Positions 51,103 to 59,450 of a DNA stretch of 64,000 bases are shown one piece after another. Made by a program: the position numbers and the translations under genes. Under the pieces are notes generated by a model. It was not told where the DNA came from, did not search any database, and saw only the letters and a program-made list of their open reading frames with translations. The DNA is from Algisphaera agarilytica. Lineage in GTDB: Bacteria > Planctomycetota > Phycisphaerae > Phycisphaerales > Phycisphaeraceae. Positions within the stretch are counted from its first letter, which is position 1; each line of letters starts with the position of its first letter. The stretch covers positions 1,612,001 through 1,676,000 of the forward strand of contig NZ_JACHGY010000001.1 in the NCBI RefSeq assembly GCF_014207595.1, in the 5' to 3' direction.

Positions 51103-52589
51103 CCCAGCGACTCCCGCCGGGGCTCGGCCAGCCACTGCAAGGCATCACTCACCCACGTTAAGCCCGGCGTCCACTCGGGCACGTGGCGATAGCCGTGCAC
51201 CGTATTGAGGTACAGCACCCGGCCACGGCCGCAGTGCCCCCCCACCAGGTACGGCGTCTTGCACGCCATGTCGCCAAACTGCGTCTGTTCACGCTGCGCG
51301 ATCAACGTCGCGTCGGCGACGGGCGTGAACCGCGGACCACACTCGCCGCACCTGAACGTCTTGCCCGCAAACCAACTCGGCGTCGCGGGGTGATCGACCA
51401 GGACGGTGATCTGGCCGTTGTGGTTGTTCTCCTGCCCACCCGGACAGGGTTGGCCGCGGATCTCGACGTAGGGGCAGTAGCTCATCGTCGGCGTCGCGCA
51501 CAGACTCAACGCCATGACATCGGGGTGCCCCGGGCCGAGGTGGTTGGTCCCCAAAAAACCATCATTGAAAAAACCCACACCCGCTTCGACCGCGAGGCGG
51601 ATGTTGTGCAGCACGTCTTCGCGCTGGCTGAAACTAAGGCCCACAACGATGACGTCCAGGGTCTTAAGGCATTCCAGATCGGTCCCGTCGATGAGGCCGT
51701 CGCAGAAGGCGTAGTCGCGGATGACGCGTTCGACCATGCCGACGTTGTCGGTGCCGGGGTCGATGATGGAGATGAGTTCGAAGCGTGGGTCGGCGACGAA
51801 GCGCATGAAGAACGCGGCCTCGTCTTCCTTGGGGACGAACGGGCCGTTGGTGCACTCGGTGATCTGGGCGTGATGGCTGATCAGCGTGCCCACCCGGATC
51901 GGCCGCGACCACCCCGGAAAGGTGAGCGGGGCCGACTCGTCGCCACGGGTCGGAGCCTGGGGCCACTGCGGGGCGTGACGCATCGGGTCGTTCACGATCT
52001 GATCGACCAGGGCCTGGCGGGTGAGGTCCTCGATTTCCTCGATGCCCATGTCCTTGAGCACGTCCGCTGTCTGGTCGAGGCCGCGCTGGAGCTGCCGGTG
52101 GACGGTCGACAGGCTCGTGCGCGACTTGCCCGCCAGGACGCGGAGCGGGGTGTAGCGGTGGTAGCGTTCGAGGAGCAGCTCGCGCAACGGCTCGTCGATG
52201 TTTTGCAGCGCTTCGTCGAGCTTGGACTGCACGCGGTGCCGGCTGGCGGGCGACGGGTCGGGCGGGTCCAGCAGGCCGGGGTGCTTCTGCAGGAGTTCGC
52301 GGTGACGCACCGCCTTGCGGATGTGATCGACGCAGACCGAGCGGGCGGTGGTTTTCAGCCAGGCCCCGAGGTGGCTGCGGATCTTCGGGGCGTGGCGGAG
52401 CAGGCGCAGGAAGGTTTCCTGCGCGGCGTCCTCGGCTTCGTGCGGGTCGGCGTGGTACCGCCGACAGACCGACATCACCGTGGGCCAATACGCCTCGATG
52501 ATGCGATCGATCGCTTGCGGGTCTTTCTCCTGCAGGTAGCGGATCAGACGTTCGTCCAGCGGCGGGGTGGAATGGGGGGTATTGGCCAT
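51099..52589 (-). CDS. ECF sigma factor fused to a glutamine-amidotransferase-like domain
   Basis: 496 residues, far longer than a normal ECF sigma factor (about 190). Sigma region 2 is seen at about 18-90 (AIDRIIEAYWPTVMSV, DAAQETFLRLLRH, WLKTTARSVCVDHIRK), region 4 at about 120-180 (IDEPLRELLLERYH, SRTSLSTVHRQLQRG). From about 230 a different domain begins: RPIRVGTLISHH, LKTLDVIVVGLSFSQRE, NDGFLGTNHLGPGHPD and GRGRVLYLNTVHGYRHVPEW. This looks like a ThuA or class I amidotransferase-like fold. Several Cys and His (FRCGECG) may bind metal. It may be a sigma factor controlled by its own sensory domain. ATG 52589 is preferred to 52610. Confidence 0.8.
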   Translation of the reverse strand: MANTPHSTPPLDERLIRYLQEKDPQAIDRIIEAYWPTVMSVCRRYHADPHEAEDAAQETFLRLLRHAPKIRSHLGAWLKTTARSVCVDHIRKAVRHRELLQKHPGLLDPPDPSPASRHRVQSKLDEALQNIDEPLRELLLERYHRYTPLRVLAGKSRTSLSTVHRQLQRGLDQTADVLKDMGIEEIEDLTRQALVDQIVNDPMRHAPQWPQAPTRGDESAPLTFPGWSRPIRVGTLISHHAQITECTNGPFVPKEDEAAFFMRFVADPRFELISIIDPGTDNVGMVERVIRDYAFCDGLIDGTDLECLKTLDVIVVGLSFSQREDVLHNIRLAVEAGVGFFNDGFLGTNHLGPGHPDVMALSLCATPTMSYCPYVEIRGQPCPGGQENNHNGQITVLVDHPATPSWFAGKTFRCGECGPRFTPVADATLIAQREQTQFGDMACKTPYLVGGHCGRGRVLYLNTVHGYRHVPEWTPGLTWVSDALQWLAEPRRESLG

Positions 52590-52665
52590 GGGTCCGAAAC
52601 CTGCGCACACAGTGTGACAACTTCAAGACGTTCGGCCCAGTGTTTTTTCCGTTTGGATGTGCAGA

Positions 52666-53520
52666 TCAGCCCGCGCTCGGGGGCGGCGCGTGCCACTCGC
52701 CCACCATGACGGTCACGGCCCGGCCGGTGAGTCCGACCCGATCGCCCCGGACGCGGACCCCCAGCACCCCGCCGCGCGGCGAGGCCTGATGAGCCAGCAG
52801 TTCGTCCTTGCCGAGACGCTGCGCCCAATACGGCCCGAGCAGGCAGTGGGCCGAGCCGGTGACGGGGTCTTCGTCGATGCCCGAGGCCGGGGCGAAGAAG
52901 CGGGAGGTGAAGTCGGCGGGTCGGCTGTCGGGCGTGGTGCCGCTGGGCGCGGTCACCAATACGCCGCGCACCGCGATCCGACCCAGCGCCACGAAATCCG
53001 GGCTCACCACCTTGACCGCTTCGGCGTTGTCGAGACGGACCAACACATCGAACCGGCCACGCGCGGTCGCGGTATCGTCGATGTGGTCCGCATCTAACCT
53101 CAGCGCTTCGAGCAAGCCCACGGGCGGCTCGGTGTCCGAAGGCGGGTCGGCGGGGAAATCCATGCGGATCGCGCCGTCGACGGTGCGCTCGCAGGTCAGC
53201 GACTTGCCCTCGTGGGTCTGGAAGATGATCGGCTCGTCGACCAAGGCGTGGCCCTGGTCCCACAGCGCATGGGCGCTGCCGAGGGTGGCGTGGCCGCATA
53301 ACGCGACCTCAACCGCGGGCGTGAAGTATCGGATGCGCCAAGCACCGTCGCCGACCGGACGCAACAGGAACGCGGTCTCGGAGTGTTTCATCTCCGCCGC
53401 CACATTCTGCATCCACGCTTCGCCCGGCCAGCCGGCCCCGTCCAGCACACAAACCCCCGCCGGGTTGCCCGCGAAGGGTTGATCGGTAAACGCATCGACG
53501 ACGTACATCGGTAGGGGCAT
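52666..53520 (-). CDS. PhzF-family isomerase
   Basis: About 284 residues. PMYVVDAFTDQPFAGNPAGV opens the fold, HSETAFL carries the catalytic Glu, CGHATLGSAH and DEDPVTGSAHC are the family glycine-rich motifs. Members catalyse epimerase- or isomerase-type steps; no phenazine genes are nearby, so the substrate is unknown. ATG 53520 is preferred over TTG 53544. It lies on the same strand after the DUF1570 gene. Confidence 0.88.
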   Translation of the reverse strand: MPLPMYVVDAFTDQPFAGNPAGVCVLDGAGWPGEAWMQNVAAEMKHSETAFLLRPVGDGAWRIRYFTPAVEVALCGHATLGSAHALWDQGHALVDEPIIFQTHEGKSLTCERTVDGAIRMDFPADPPSDTEPPVGLLEALRLDADHIDDTATARGRFDVLVRLDNAEAVKVVSPDFVALGRIAVRGVLVTAPSGTTPDSRPADFTSRFFAPASGIDEDPVTGSAHCLLGPYWAQRLGKDELLAHQASPRGGVLGVRVRGDRVGLTGRAVTVMVGEWHAPPPSAG

Positions 53521-53547
53521 CACTTCATCTCGTCGGGTGGCCAAGGG

Positions 53548-54891
53548 TCACCGTGTCGGGTCCGGGAGGCCGTGGTGTTGGCAATAGGTTGAAAGCAAAC
53601 GTGCGGGGTCGCAACGGAAATTGGTTTCGAGCGCTTCTTTCCAGGTAACCCCGTCTTTGATGTCGTGGATCAGGTTTTTATACGCCTTCTTGTCCCCCTC
53701 GATCATCAGATCGGTGAGGCCGTACGAAAGCCCGTAGGCCCACGATCCGCCGGACCAGTTGTCGAAAATCCCGGTGAGCTGGCCGAGGTCGCCCTTGTGG
53801 ATCTCGACGTGTGCTTTGCGTCGGCGGCTCTCCACCACGGTGGACTGGGGAACCAGGCGGTGGGCGATGTACTCGGCCAAGCCTTCGTTGAGCCAGGTGG
53901 GGACGCGGGCCGAGCTGCGGTAGCGGTGGAGGAAGCCGTGCACGTTTTCGTGGACCAGCATCTTGCGGTAGAACCACTCATCGTCAGATCGGCGGGCCAC
54001 GATCTGGACCGCGCCCTGGGCGCGGTAGTGGCAGACCCCCGCCGCCGAGGAGGCGTCGTAGTTGTAAGCCCGTTGCTCGTAGGCCCTGAAGTCTTCACGG
54101 CGATGGATGATGACCACCGTGCACTTCCCGGCGTAGACCTGGTCGTCCGACTCGAGGTTGAACATCCCCAGCAACTCGCCGTACATCTTCTCCAACAACT
54201 GCAACGACGACTTGGCGTCGCTTTTCCCCAGGTTGCGGTCGGCCAGAACCACGAAGTGCTCGGATTCCATCACACGGTAGTCCAGCCCCAAGGCGTCGAG
54301 GTGCTCTCGGGTCCAGCGCACTTCCGACTCGGTTAGGCGTTGGTGCTCTTCTTCGGTGAGCTGTGGCCATTCGTTGTCGCCGTGGTCGGTCTCGACATGA
54401 TGCGGCTCGTGAGGTTCGGCCGTCTCCGGTTCGGCTTGTTCTTTTTCCGTCGCGGGCTGGGCCGGTTCGGCCCGCAGCTCGGCGACCCGTTCGGCCAGAG
54501 AGGGGTCGAGTTCGACCGCGCGGTCGAACGCGTACATGGCCCCCCGAGAACGGTTCCTTCTGTACGGCGGCTCAAGGTTTTGCAGGATGAGGCCCGCGCC
54601 GAGCCAATCTTCGCCGTCACCGTCACGCAGCACGAGGCGGAAGATCTCGTAGGACGCTTTCGGCCCCAGGTCGCTCCACGCCACGGGCTTGAACTTGCGC
54701 CCGCCCATCTGCACAAACTCCAGGTCATAGCCCTCGATGGCCCGCCGTTGAGTCACGCCGTCGGCATCGCGGTAGATGATCCGCTTGGGCGGATCGAAGA
54801 CGACCGAGACCTCCTCGCCGATTGCCGGGAAGGCGATCAGCGCGATCACCAACCCAATCAGGCGGCCGGAATAGGGATTGATTTTGACCAT
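53548..54891 (-). CDS. Secreted DUF1570-type zinc metallopeptidase
   Basis: 447 residues with a signal peptide (LIGLVIALIAFPAIG). The middle has an acidic low-complexity stretch (about 145-190). The C-terminal part holds the zinc motif HENVH (314-318) and NEGLAEY (335-341), whose Glu336 should be the third ligand; this is a gluzincin arrangement. DUF1570 proteins are widespread in planctomycetes and poorly characterised. It probably works outside the cytoplasm. TAAACT stands nine bases before the ATG. Confidence 0.78.
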   Translation of the reverse strand: MVKINPYSGRLIGLVIALIAFPAIGEEVSVVFDPPKRIIYRDADGVTQRRAIEGYDLEFVQMGGRKFKPVAWSDLGPKASYEIFRLVLRDGDGEDWLGAGLILQNLEPPYRRNRSRGAMYAFDRAVELDPSLAERVAELRAEPAQPATEKEQAEPETAEPHEPHHVETDHGDNEWPQLTEEEHQRLTESEVRWTREHLDALGLDYRVMESEHFVVLADRNLGKSDAKSSLQLLEKMYGELLGMFNLESDDQVYAGKCTVVIIHRREDFRAYEQRAYNYDASSAAGVCHYRAQGAVQIVARRSDDEWFYRKMLVHENVHGFLHRYRSSARVPTWLNEGLAEYIAHRLVPQSTVVESRRRKAHVEIHKGDLGQLTGIFDNWSGGSWAYGLSYGLTDLMIEGDKKAYKNLIHDIKDGVTWKEALETNFRCDPARLLSTYCQHHGLPDPTR

Positions 54892-54900
54892 GGAATCTAC

Positions 54901-54906
54901 AGTTTA
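54901..54906 (-). promoter_or_regulatory. -10 box TAAACT of the DUF1570 gene
   Basis: On the minus strand TAAACT ends nine bases before ATG 54891, so the leader would be very short. Confidence 0.35.
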
Positions 54907-55025
54907 ACCGCCCCCTCACATAGGCTTACGGCGGTTGGAATCTCCCGCGATATCGGCACCGAAAATGTGCGATTTCCGCTTATTTTATAGGCATTTAACA
55001 GACCCCGCATCGGGCCTTGGTTCGC

Positions 55026-55031
55026 TATACT
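55026..55031 (+). promoter_or_regulatory. -10 box TATACT upstream of the DUF4914 gene
   Basis: TATACT lies 95 bases before ATG 55127, and an AGGAG site stands close to that ATG. This gene thus seems to have an ordinary leader, in contrast to the many leaderless genes here. Confidence 0.45.
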
Positions 55032-55126
55032 GTCGCTGACCGTGACGAGGTGGAAAGTCTCGGGGCCAACCGGCCCGTTCGTCGCGGAAACGCCTAGATT
55101 GCCTACCCAGGCAGGAGTCATGACGC

Positions 55127-57028
55127 ATGTCCATCGCGCAGATGCCCAACATCACCCTCTCCCACTCGGCCATGTCGGTGCTCGAAGAGGCCAAGTCGGT
55201 CACCTTCTTCAGCAGCGTCGAAGAAATCGTGGAAGCCGCCGTGCCCGAGGATCAGGTCGACCCGGCGGGCTACTTCACCGTCGGCTACGACGTCGACGGC
55301 GAGTTTGTCCCCGAAGTGAAGGTCTGCCGCGTCAAGAACGGCATCGCCGGCAACTACCTCGAGCCATACATGCGTCGCCGCGACGCGCAGTGCATGTGCA
55401 TCGCCGACGACCGCGCCACCGACAAGCCCACCTTCAAGGGCCGCTTCGGCAAAGACTTTGAAGAGACCCGCCAAGACACCTTCGCCTGGCTCAAGACCCA
55501 GGACCTCGCCTGCTTCTTCTTCAACGCCGGCCGCACCGGCAAGGGCCTGCCCGCCCTTGTGATCGCCCCCGCCAATGCCGGCTTCTTCGCCATGGGCCTG
55601 GCCATGCTCCAGGGCATCATCCCCATCGAAGAGATCGAGAAGCAGGGCGACCAGTACAACCACACCGCGATCATCTACATCGCCCCGCCCTTCCGCCACA
55701 CCCACTTCGACGGCAAGCAGGTCGTCGTCCACAACCGCCGCGACGGTCTGCACGAGCTGTACTCCTACAACCTCTACCCCGGGCCTTCGGCCAAGAAGGG
55801 TGTCTACGGCATGCTCCTGACGCTCGGCGAAAAGGCCGACTGGACCACCGCCCACTGCTCGACCGTCCAGGTCGTCACCCCCTACGACAACACCATCACC
55901 ATCATGCACGAGGGTGCATCCGGCGGCGGCAAGTCCGAGATGCTCGAACAGATGCACCGCGAGGCCGACGGCCGACTGCGTCTGGGCACCAACACCGTCA
56001 ACGGCGAAAACCGCTACGTCGCCCTGCCCCGCGGCTGCGAGCTCAACCCCGTCACCGACGACATGGCTCTCTGCCACCCCGACCTGCAGAGCGCCACCTC
56101 CGGCAACGAGAAGAAGCTCACCCTTACCGACGCCGAGGCCGCCTGGTTCCTCCGCGTGAACCACATCACGCACTACGGCACCGACCCGCACCTCGAAAAG
56201 ATCACCATCCACCCCAAGGACCCGCTGCTGTTCCTGAACATCAACGCCACCCCCGGCAGCACCGCGATGATCTGGGACCACATCGAAGACGAGCCCGGCG
56301 TGCCCTGCCCCAACCCCCGCGTGGTCTTCCCCCGCGACAACTACCCCGGCATCGTCAGCGAACCCGTCACCGTGGACATCCGCAGCTTCGGCGTGCGTTG
56401 CCCCCCTTGCACCAGCGATCATCCGACCTACGGCATCATGGGCATCTTCCACTTGCTGCCCCCGTCGCTGGCGTGGCTGTGGCGCCTGGTCGCCCCCCGC
56501 GGCCACGGCAACCCGTCCATCGTCGACGAAGGCGGTATGACCTCCGAAGGCGTCGGCAGCTACTGGCCGTTCGCCACCGGCCGAAAGGTCGACCAGGCCA
56601 ACATCCTGCTCCACCAGGTGCTGAACACGTCCGACACCATGTTCATCCTCTGCCCCAACCAGCACATCGGCTGCTGGGAGACCGGCTTCGCGCCGCAGTG
56701 GATCGCCCGTGAGTACCTCTCGCGTCGCGGAGCCAACCCATTCGCCCCCGAGAAGGTCCTCGACGCCCGCTGCCCCCTGCTCGGCAAGACGCCCCGTACC
56801 ATCCAGGTCGAAGGCCAAACCATCGGCCACTGGTTCCTCCAGGTCGAAACCCAGCCCGAGGTCGGCGAAGAGGGCTACGACAAGGGCGCGGAGATCCTCA
56901 CCGAGTTCTTCCACGAACAGATCAAGCAGTTCCTCAGCGACGACCTCGACGCCAAGGGCCGCGAGATCATCGAGGCCTGCCTCGACGGCGCCACCGTCGC
57001 CGACTACGAGAAGCTCTCGATCGTCTGA
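55127..57028 (+). CDS. DUF4914 protein with PEP-carboxykinase-like P-loop
   Basis: 633 residues. The P-loop GASGGGKSEM (Lys269) is of the phosphoenolpyruvate carboxykinase type. Segments such as CRVKNGIAGNYLEPYMRRRD, AIIYIAPPFRHTHFDGKQ, LYPGPSAKKGVYG and ALPRGCELNPVTDDMALCHP match DUF4914 as I know it, and the usual GTP-PEPCK signature FPSACGKTNLAM is absent. It is therefore unlikely to be a standard PEPCK. A nucleotide-binding kinase role is an inference; the substrate is unknown. It has a single-gene unit with a terminator 29 bases after the stop. Confidence 0.82.
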   Translation: MSIAQMPNITLSHSAMSVLEEAKSVTFFSSVEEIVEAAVPEDQVDPAGYFTVGYDVDGEFVPEVKVCRVKNGIAGNYLEPYMRRRDAQCMCIADDRATDKPTFKGRFGKDFEETRQDTFAWLKTQDLACFFFNAGRTGKGLPALVIAPANAGFFAMGLAMLQGIIPIEEIEKQGDQYNHTAIIYIAPPFRHTHFDGKQVVVHNRRDGLHELYSYNLYPGPSAKKGVYGMLLTLGEKADWTTAHCSTVQVVTPYDNTITIMHEGASGGGKSEMLEQMHREADGRLRLGTNTVNGENRYVALPRGCELNPVTDDMALCHPDLQSATSGNEKKLTLTDAEAAWFLRVNHITHYGTDPHLEKITIHPKDPLLFLNINATPGSTAMIWDHIEDEPGVPCPNPRVVFPRDNYPGIVSEPVTVDIRSFGVRCPPCTSDHPTYGIMGIFHLLPPSLAWLWRLVAPRGHGNPSIVDEGGMTSEGVGSYWPFATGRKVDQANILLHQVLNTSDTMFILCPNQHIGCWETGFAPQWIAREYLSRRGANPFAPEKVLDARCPLLGKTPRTIQVEGQTIGHWFLQVETQPEVGEEGYDKGAEILTEFFHEQIKQFLSDDLDAKGREIIEACLDGATVADYEKLSIV

Positions 57029-57056
57029 GCCGATTCACACCCCAACACCTCCAAGG

Positions 57057-57083
57057 CCCACGGACTTGTTCCGTGGGTTTTTT
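57057..57083 (+). terminator. Intrinsic terminator
   Basis: CCCACGGA and TCCGTGGG form an 8-bp stem with a five-base loop, followed by TTTTTT. It ends the DUF4914 transcript. Confidence 0.88.
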
Positions 57084-57182
57084 CTTGCGCGTGTTTCTCT
57101 CCGCCCCCTCTCACCCCAACCACGCCGACGCTGAGCCGCGAACGCGGCGAAGCGTCTGGTACCCAACTCACAAACAACTCCC

Positions 57183-58853
57183 CTACCCCTGCGACTGCAC
57201 CGGATCCCCCGCACTCACCATCGCCGGCCCCAGGTGAATCCCAAGCGGCGGGTGATCCCCGGGCTCCGCCAACCCCAGCAGGTCCGCACACAACCACGCG
57301 ATACTCAGCCACATCTCCGTGCCCATCAGGCTCGAGATCGCATCGTCCCGCGTCTCAAACGCAAAGCCCTCGCCCGCGCGCCAACGCGCGACCGTGTCTT
57401 CTAACCAATACGCCGCCACCGCCTTCGCCTCGCTCCGCCGGTAGTCCACCTGTCGCAGCGCCAGCCACAGCGGGTGGATGATGTCCAGCACGTAACACGC
57501 CGTCGACTTGCCGGGCGCGAAGAAGCGCTCGTCGTGCGTGTGCGCCAGCACCGTGTCGATCGCGCGCTCGGGGTGCGGCAGCGGCACGCCCCACTGCGCA
57601 TACGTCCCACGCGTCAAGCGGTAGAACCCGTTCACCGGCATCAGCCAGCCGTCCTGCTCCCGGCGGTTGCCCCACATCCCCGAGGCCGCGTCCGCCCGGA
57701 GGTTCAGCCAGCCGAACAGGTCGTAGAGGTCGCGCCCTTTGCCGTGGTCGATCTGGTCGAGCGCGATCAGGCTGGCGAAGTGGTCCACCCACGCCCCGGC
57801 CGACCACGCGTTGAGCTCGCGGTACACATCTTCCAGCGTCTCAACCAACGTCGCGGTGTCCATCCGCTGGGCCACCTGCACCCGGTGCGGCAGATGACTG
57901 CCCAGGCAACGCAGCGCGTAACCCGCCGCCATCGTGAGATACGCCGAGTGCCCACAGCGCAGCCGCTGCAACATCGCGGGAGACTCACCCAACTGGCCCT
58001 CGTTGTACGGGCTATGAATCAGCCCCGTCTCGGCGTCCTGCGCTGCCCGCAGTTTTTCGATGAGCTGCTCATTCGTAAAGCCCGGCACGTCCTGCCCGAA
58101 ACGCGCCGCCAACTCCACCGCGTCGCACCACGGCCGGAACTGCGGCTCCGCTCCGGGATGGTTGCGCGGCTCGCCGTCCACCATGCAGCGCGACAGCACC
58201 GCGGGCAACTCGCTGCGCACCCGCTCCAGCAAACCCTGCCACAACTCGGCCAACGGCGAACCCGCGTGTTCCGCTCCGGGCTGACGCGAACGGATCAGCC
58301 TCGCCGGGTTGCCGCCCACGATCGCCCACTCGGGCACGTCCTTGGTCACCACCGCGCCCGCCGCGACGATAGCGTGGCTGCCGATGTTCACCCCATCGAG
58401 CACGACCGCGTTCGCGCCGATCCACACGTCGTCGCCGATCGTGATCCCCTTGGTGGTGATCCCCTGCTGATGGATGGGTTTGCTGAGGTCGTCGATGCCG
58501 TGGTTGAACGCCACGATCTGTGCGTAGCTGGCGATCCGCACCCCGTCGCCGATGGTCACCTCGCCCCGCACCGTCGCCCCGGCGTTGATCGTGCAATTCG
58601 ACCCCATCTCCACTTTCGGCCCGACCTGCGTCTCGCTGCCGACGTACGTCTGGTCCCCGAACCGAAGCCGTTCGATCGCCAGCGACGCGTCCGGCGAGAT
58701 GTACACCCCCTCGCCAAACGCACAGTCGCCCCGCGACCGCAGCTCGTCCTGCCACGCCGCCTGCGCCGCCCGATCCTCCGCCGTGGCATGTTTCAGATAC
58801 AGCCAAGGCTGCCTGCCAAATCGATCGTTCGGAAACCGGCTGAAGTCTTGCAT
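57183..58853 (-). CDS. Hexapeptide-repeat acyltransferase fused to a helical C-terminal domain
   Basis: 556 residues. Residues about 50-195 are a left-handed beta-helix with repeated hexapeptides ([24 protein letters not shown] is one stretch in part) and the active-site His in AFNHGIDD, ending in [12 protein letters not shown], as in LacA/maltose O-acetyltransferases. From about 230 to the end lies a helical domain ([49 protein letters not shown]) that resembles an alpha/alpha-toroid. The double domain suggests acetylation of a sugar or lipid carrier linked to a second activity, which I cannot name. ATG 58853 begins shortly before the first motif. Confidence 0.75.
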   Translation of the reverse strand: MQDFSRFPNDRFGRQPWLYLKHATAEDRAAQAAWQDELRSRGDCAFGEGVYISPDASLAIERLRFGDQTYVGSETQVGPKVEMGSNCTINAGATVRGEVTIGDGVRIASYAQIVAFNHGIDDLSKPIHQQGITTKGITIGDDVWIGANAVVLDGVNIGSHAIVAAGAVVTKDVPEWAIVGGNPARLIRSRQPGAEHAGSPLAELWQGLLERVRSELPAVLSRCMVDGEPRNHPGAEPQFRPWCDAVELAARFGQDVPGFTNEQLIEKLRAAQDAETGLIHSPYNEGQLGESPAMLQRLRCGHSAYLTMAAGYALRCLGSHLPHRVQVAQRMDTATLVETLEDVYRELNAWSAGAWVDHFASLIALDQIDHGKGRDLYDLFGWLNLRADAASGMWGNRREQDGWLMPVNGFYRLTRGTYAQWGVPLPHPERAIDTVLAHTHDERFFAPGKSTACYVLDIIHPLWLALRQVDYRRSEAKAVAAYWLEDTVARWRAGEGFAFETRDDAISSLMGTEMWLSIAWLCADLLGLAEPGDHPPLGIHLGPAMVSAGDPVQSQG

Positions 58854-58975
58854 GGATACATCTCGGGAAAGGCCCCAACATGGTAATGCATGCACTTAGC
58901 GCATCCGGGCCCCTACTCCACCCCCACTCCGCGCCTCATACCCCCACACCACAAGACATCCGCCCACCCCCGCTC

Positions 58976-58981
58976 TATCAT
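58976..58981 (+). promoter_or_regulatory. -10 box TATCAT of the TrkA-N gene
   Basis: TATCAT ends six bases before ATG 58988 and decides that start over the longer open frame from 58880. Confidence 0.5.
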
Positions 58982-58987
58982 CCACCC

Positions 58988-59428
58988 ATGGCCGCCCCCC
59001 CTTCTCCCGCACCCCGCACCGCGATCGTCGTCGGCTTCGGCCCGGTCGGTCGGCTCGTCGCCGAAGGGCTCGCAGACGCCGGCTTCGAAGTCACCATCCT
59101 CGAGACCAACCCCAAAACCGTCGAACAGCAACGCAGCCTCGGCCGGCGCGTACTCCTCGGCGACGCCCGCCTCGCCGACGACCTGATCGCCGCGGGCATC
59201 GAGACCGCCGACACCATGGTGCTCACCATGCCCAACGAGGAAGACGCGCTCACCGCCTGCCGCGTCGCCCACGGCATCCGCCCCGAGGTCTTTATCAGCG
59301 CCCGCACCAACTTCGTCAGCAAGGGCATGCTCGCCATGCAGAACGGCGCCGACCACGTCGTCGTCGAAGAACTCGTCACCGCCGAGGCGATGCGCAAAGC
59401 CATCGTCGATCACTGGATGCCGGATTGA
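58988..59428 (+). CDS. TrkA-N (RCK) domain protein
   Basis: 146 residues. The NAD-binding Rossmann motif is VVGFGPVGRLVAEGL, with acidic Glu after the second strand (TILETNPKT) and GDARLADDL. It is a single RCK domain without a membrane pore or TrkA-C part. Such proteins gate potassium channels or transporters in response to NAD(H) or ATP; the partner is not in the window. Convergent with the REC-HDOD gene. Confidence 0.85.
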   Translation: MAAPPSPAPRTAIVVGFGPVGRLVAEGLADAGFEVTILETNPKTVEQQRSLGRRVLLGDARLADDLIAAGIETADTMVLTMPNEEDALTACRVAHGIRPEVFISARTNFVSKGMLAMQNGADHVVVEELVTAEAMRKAIVDHWMPD

Positions 59429-59450
59429 TTGACCGATCGGCCCCCCGCGT

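Noticed and set aside
55127-57028. GTP-dependent phosphoenolpyruvate carboxykinase
   Set aside because: The P-loop is similar, but the PEPCK signature around the catalytic Cys is missing and long segments match DUF4914.
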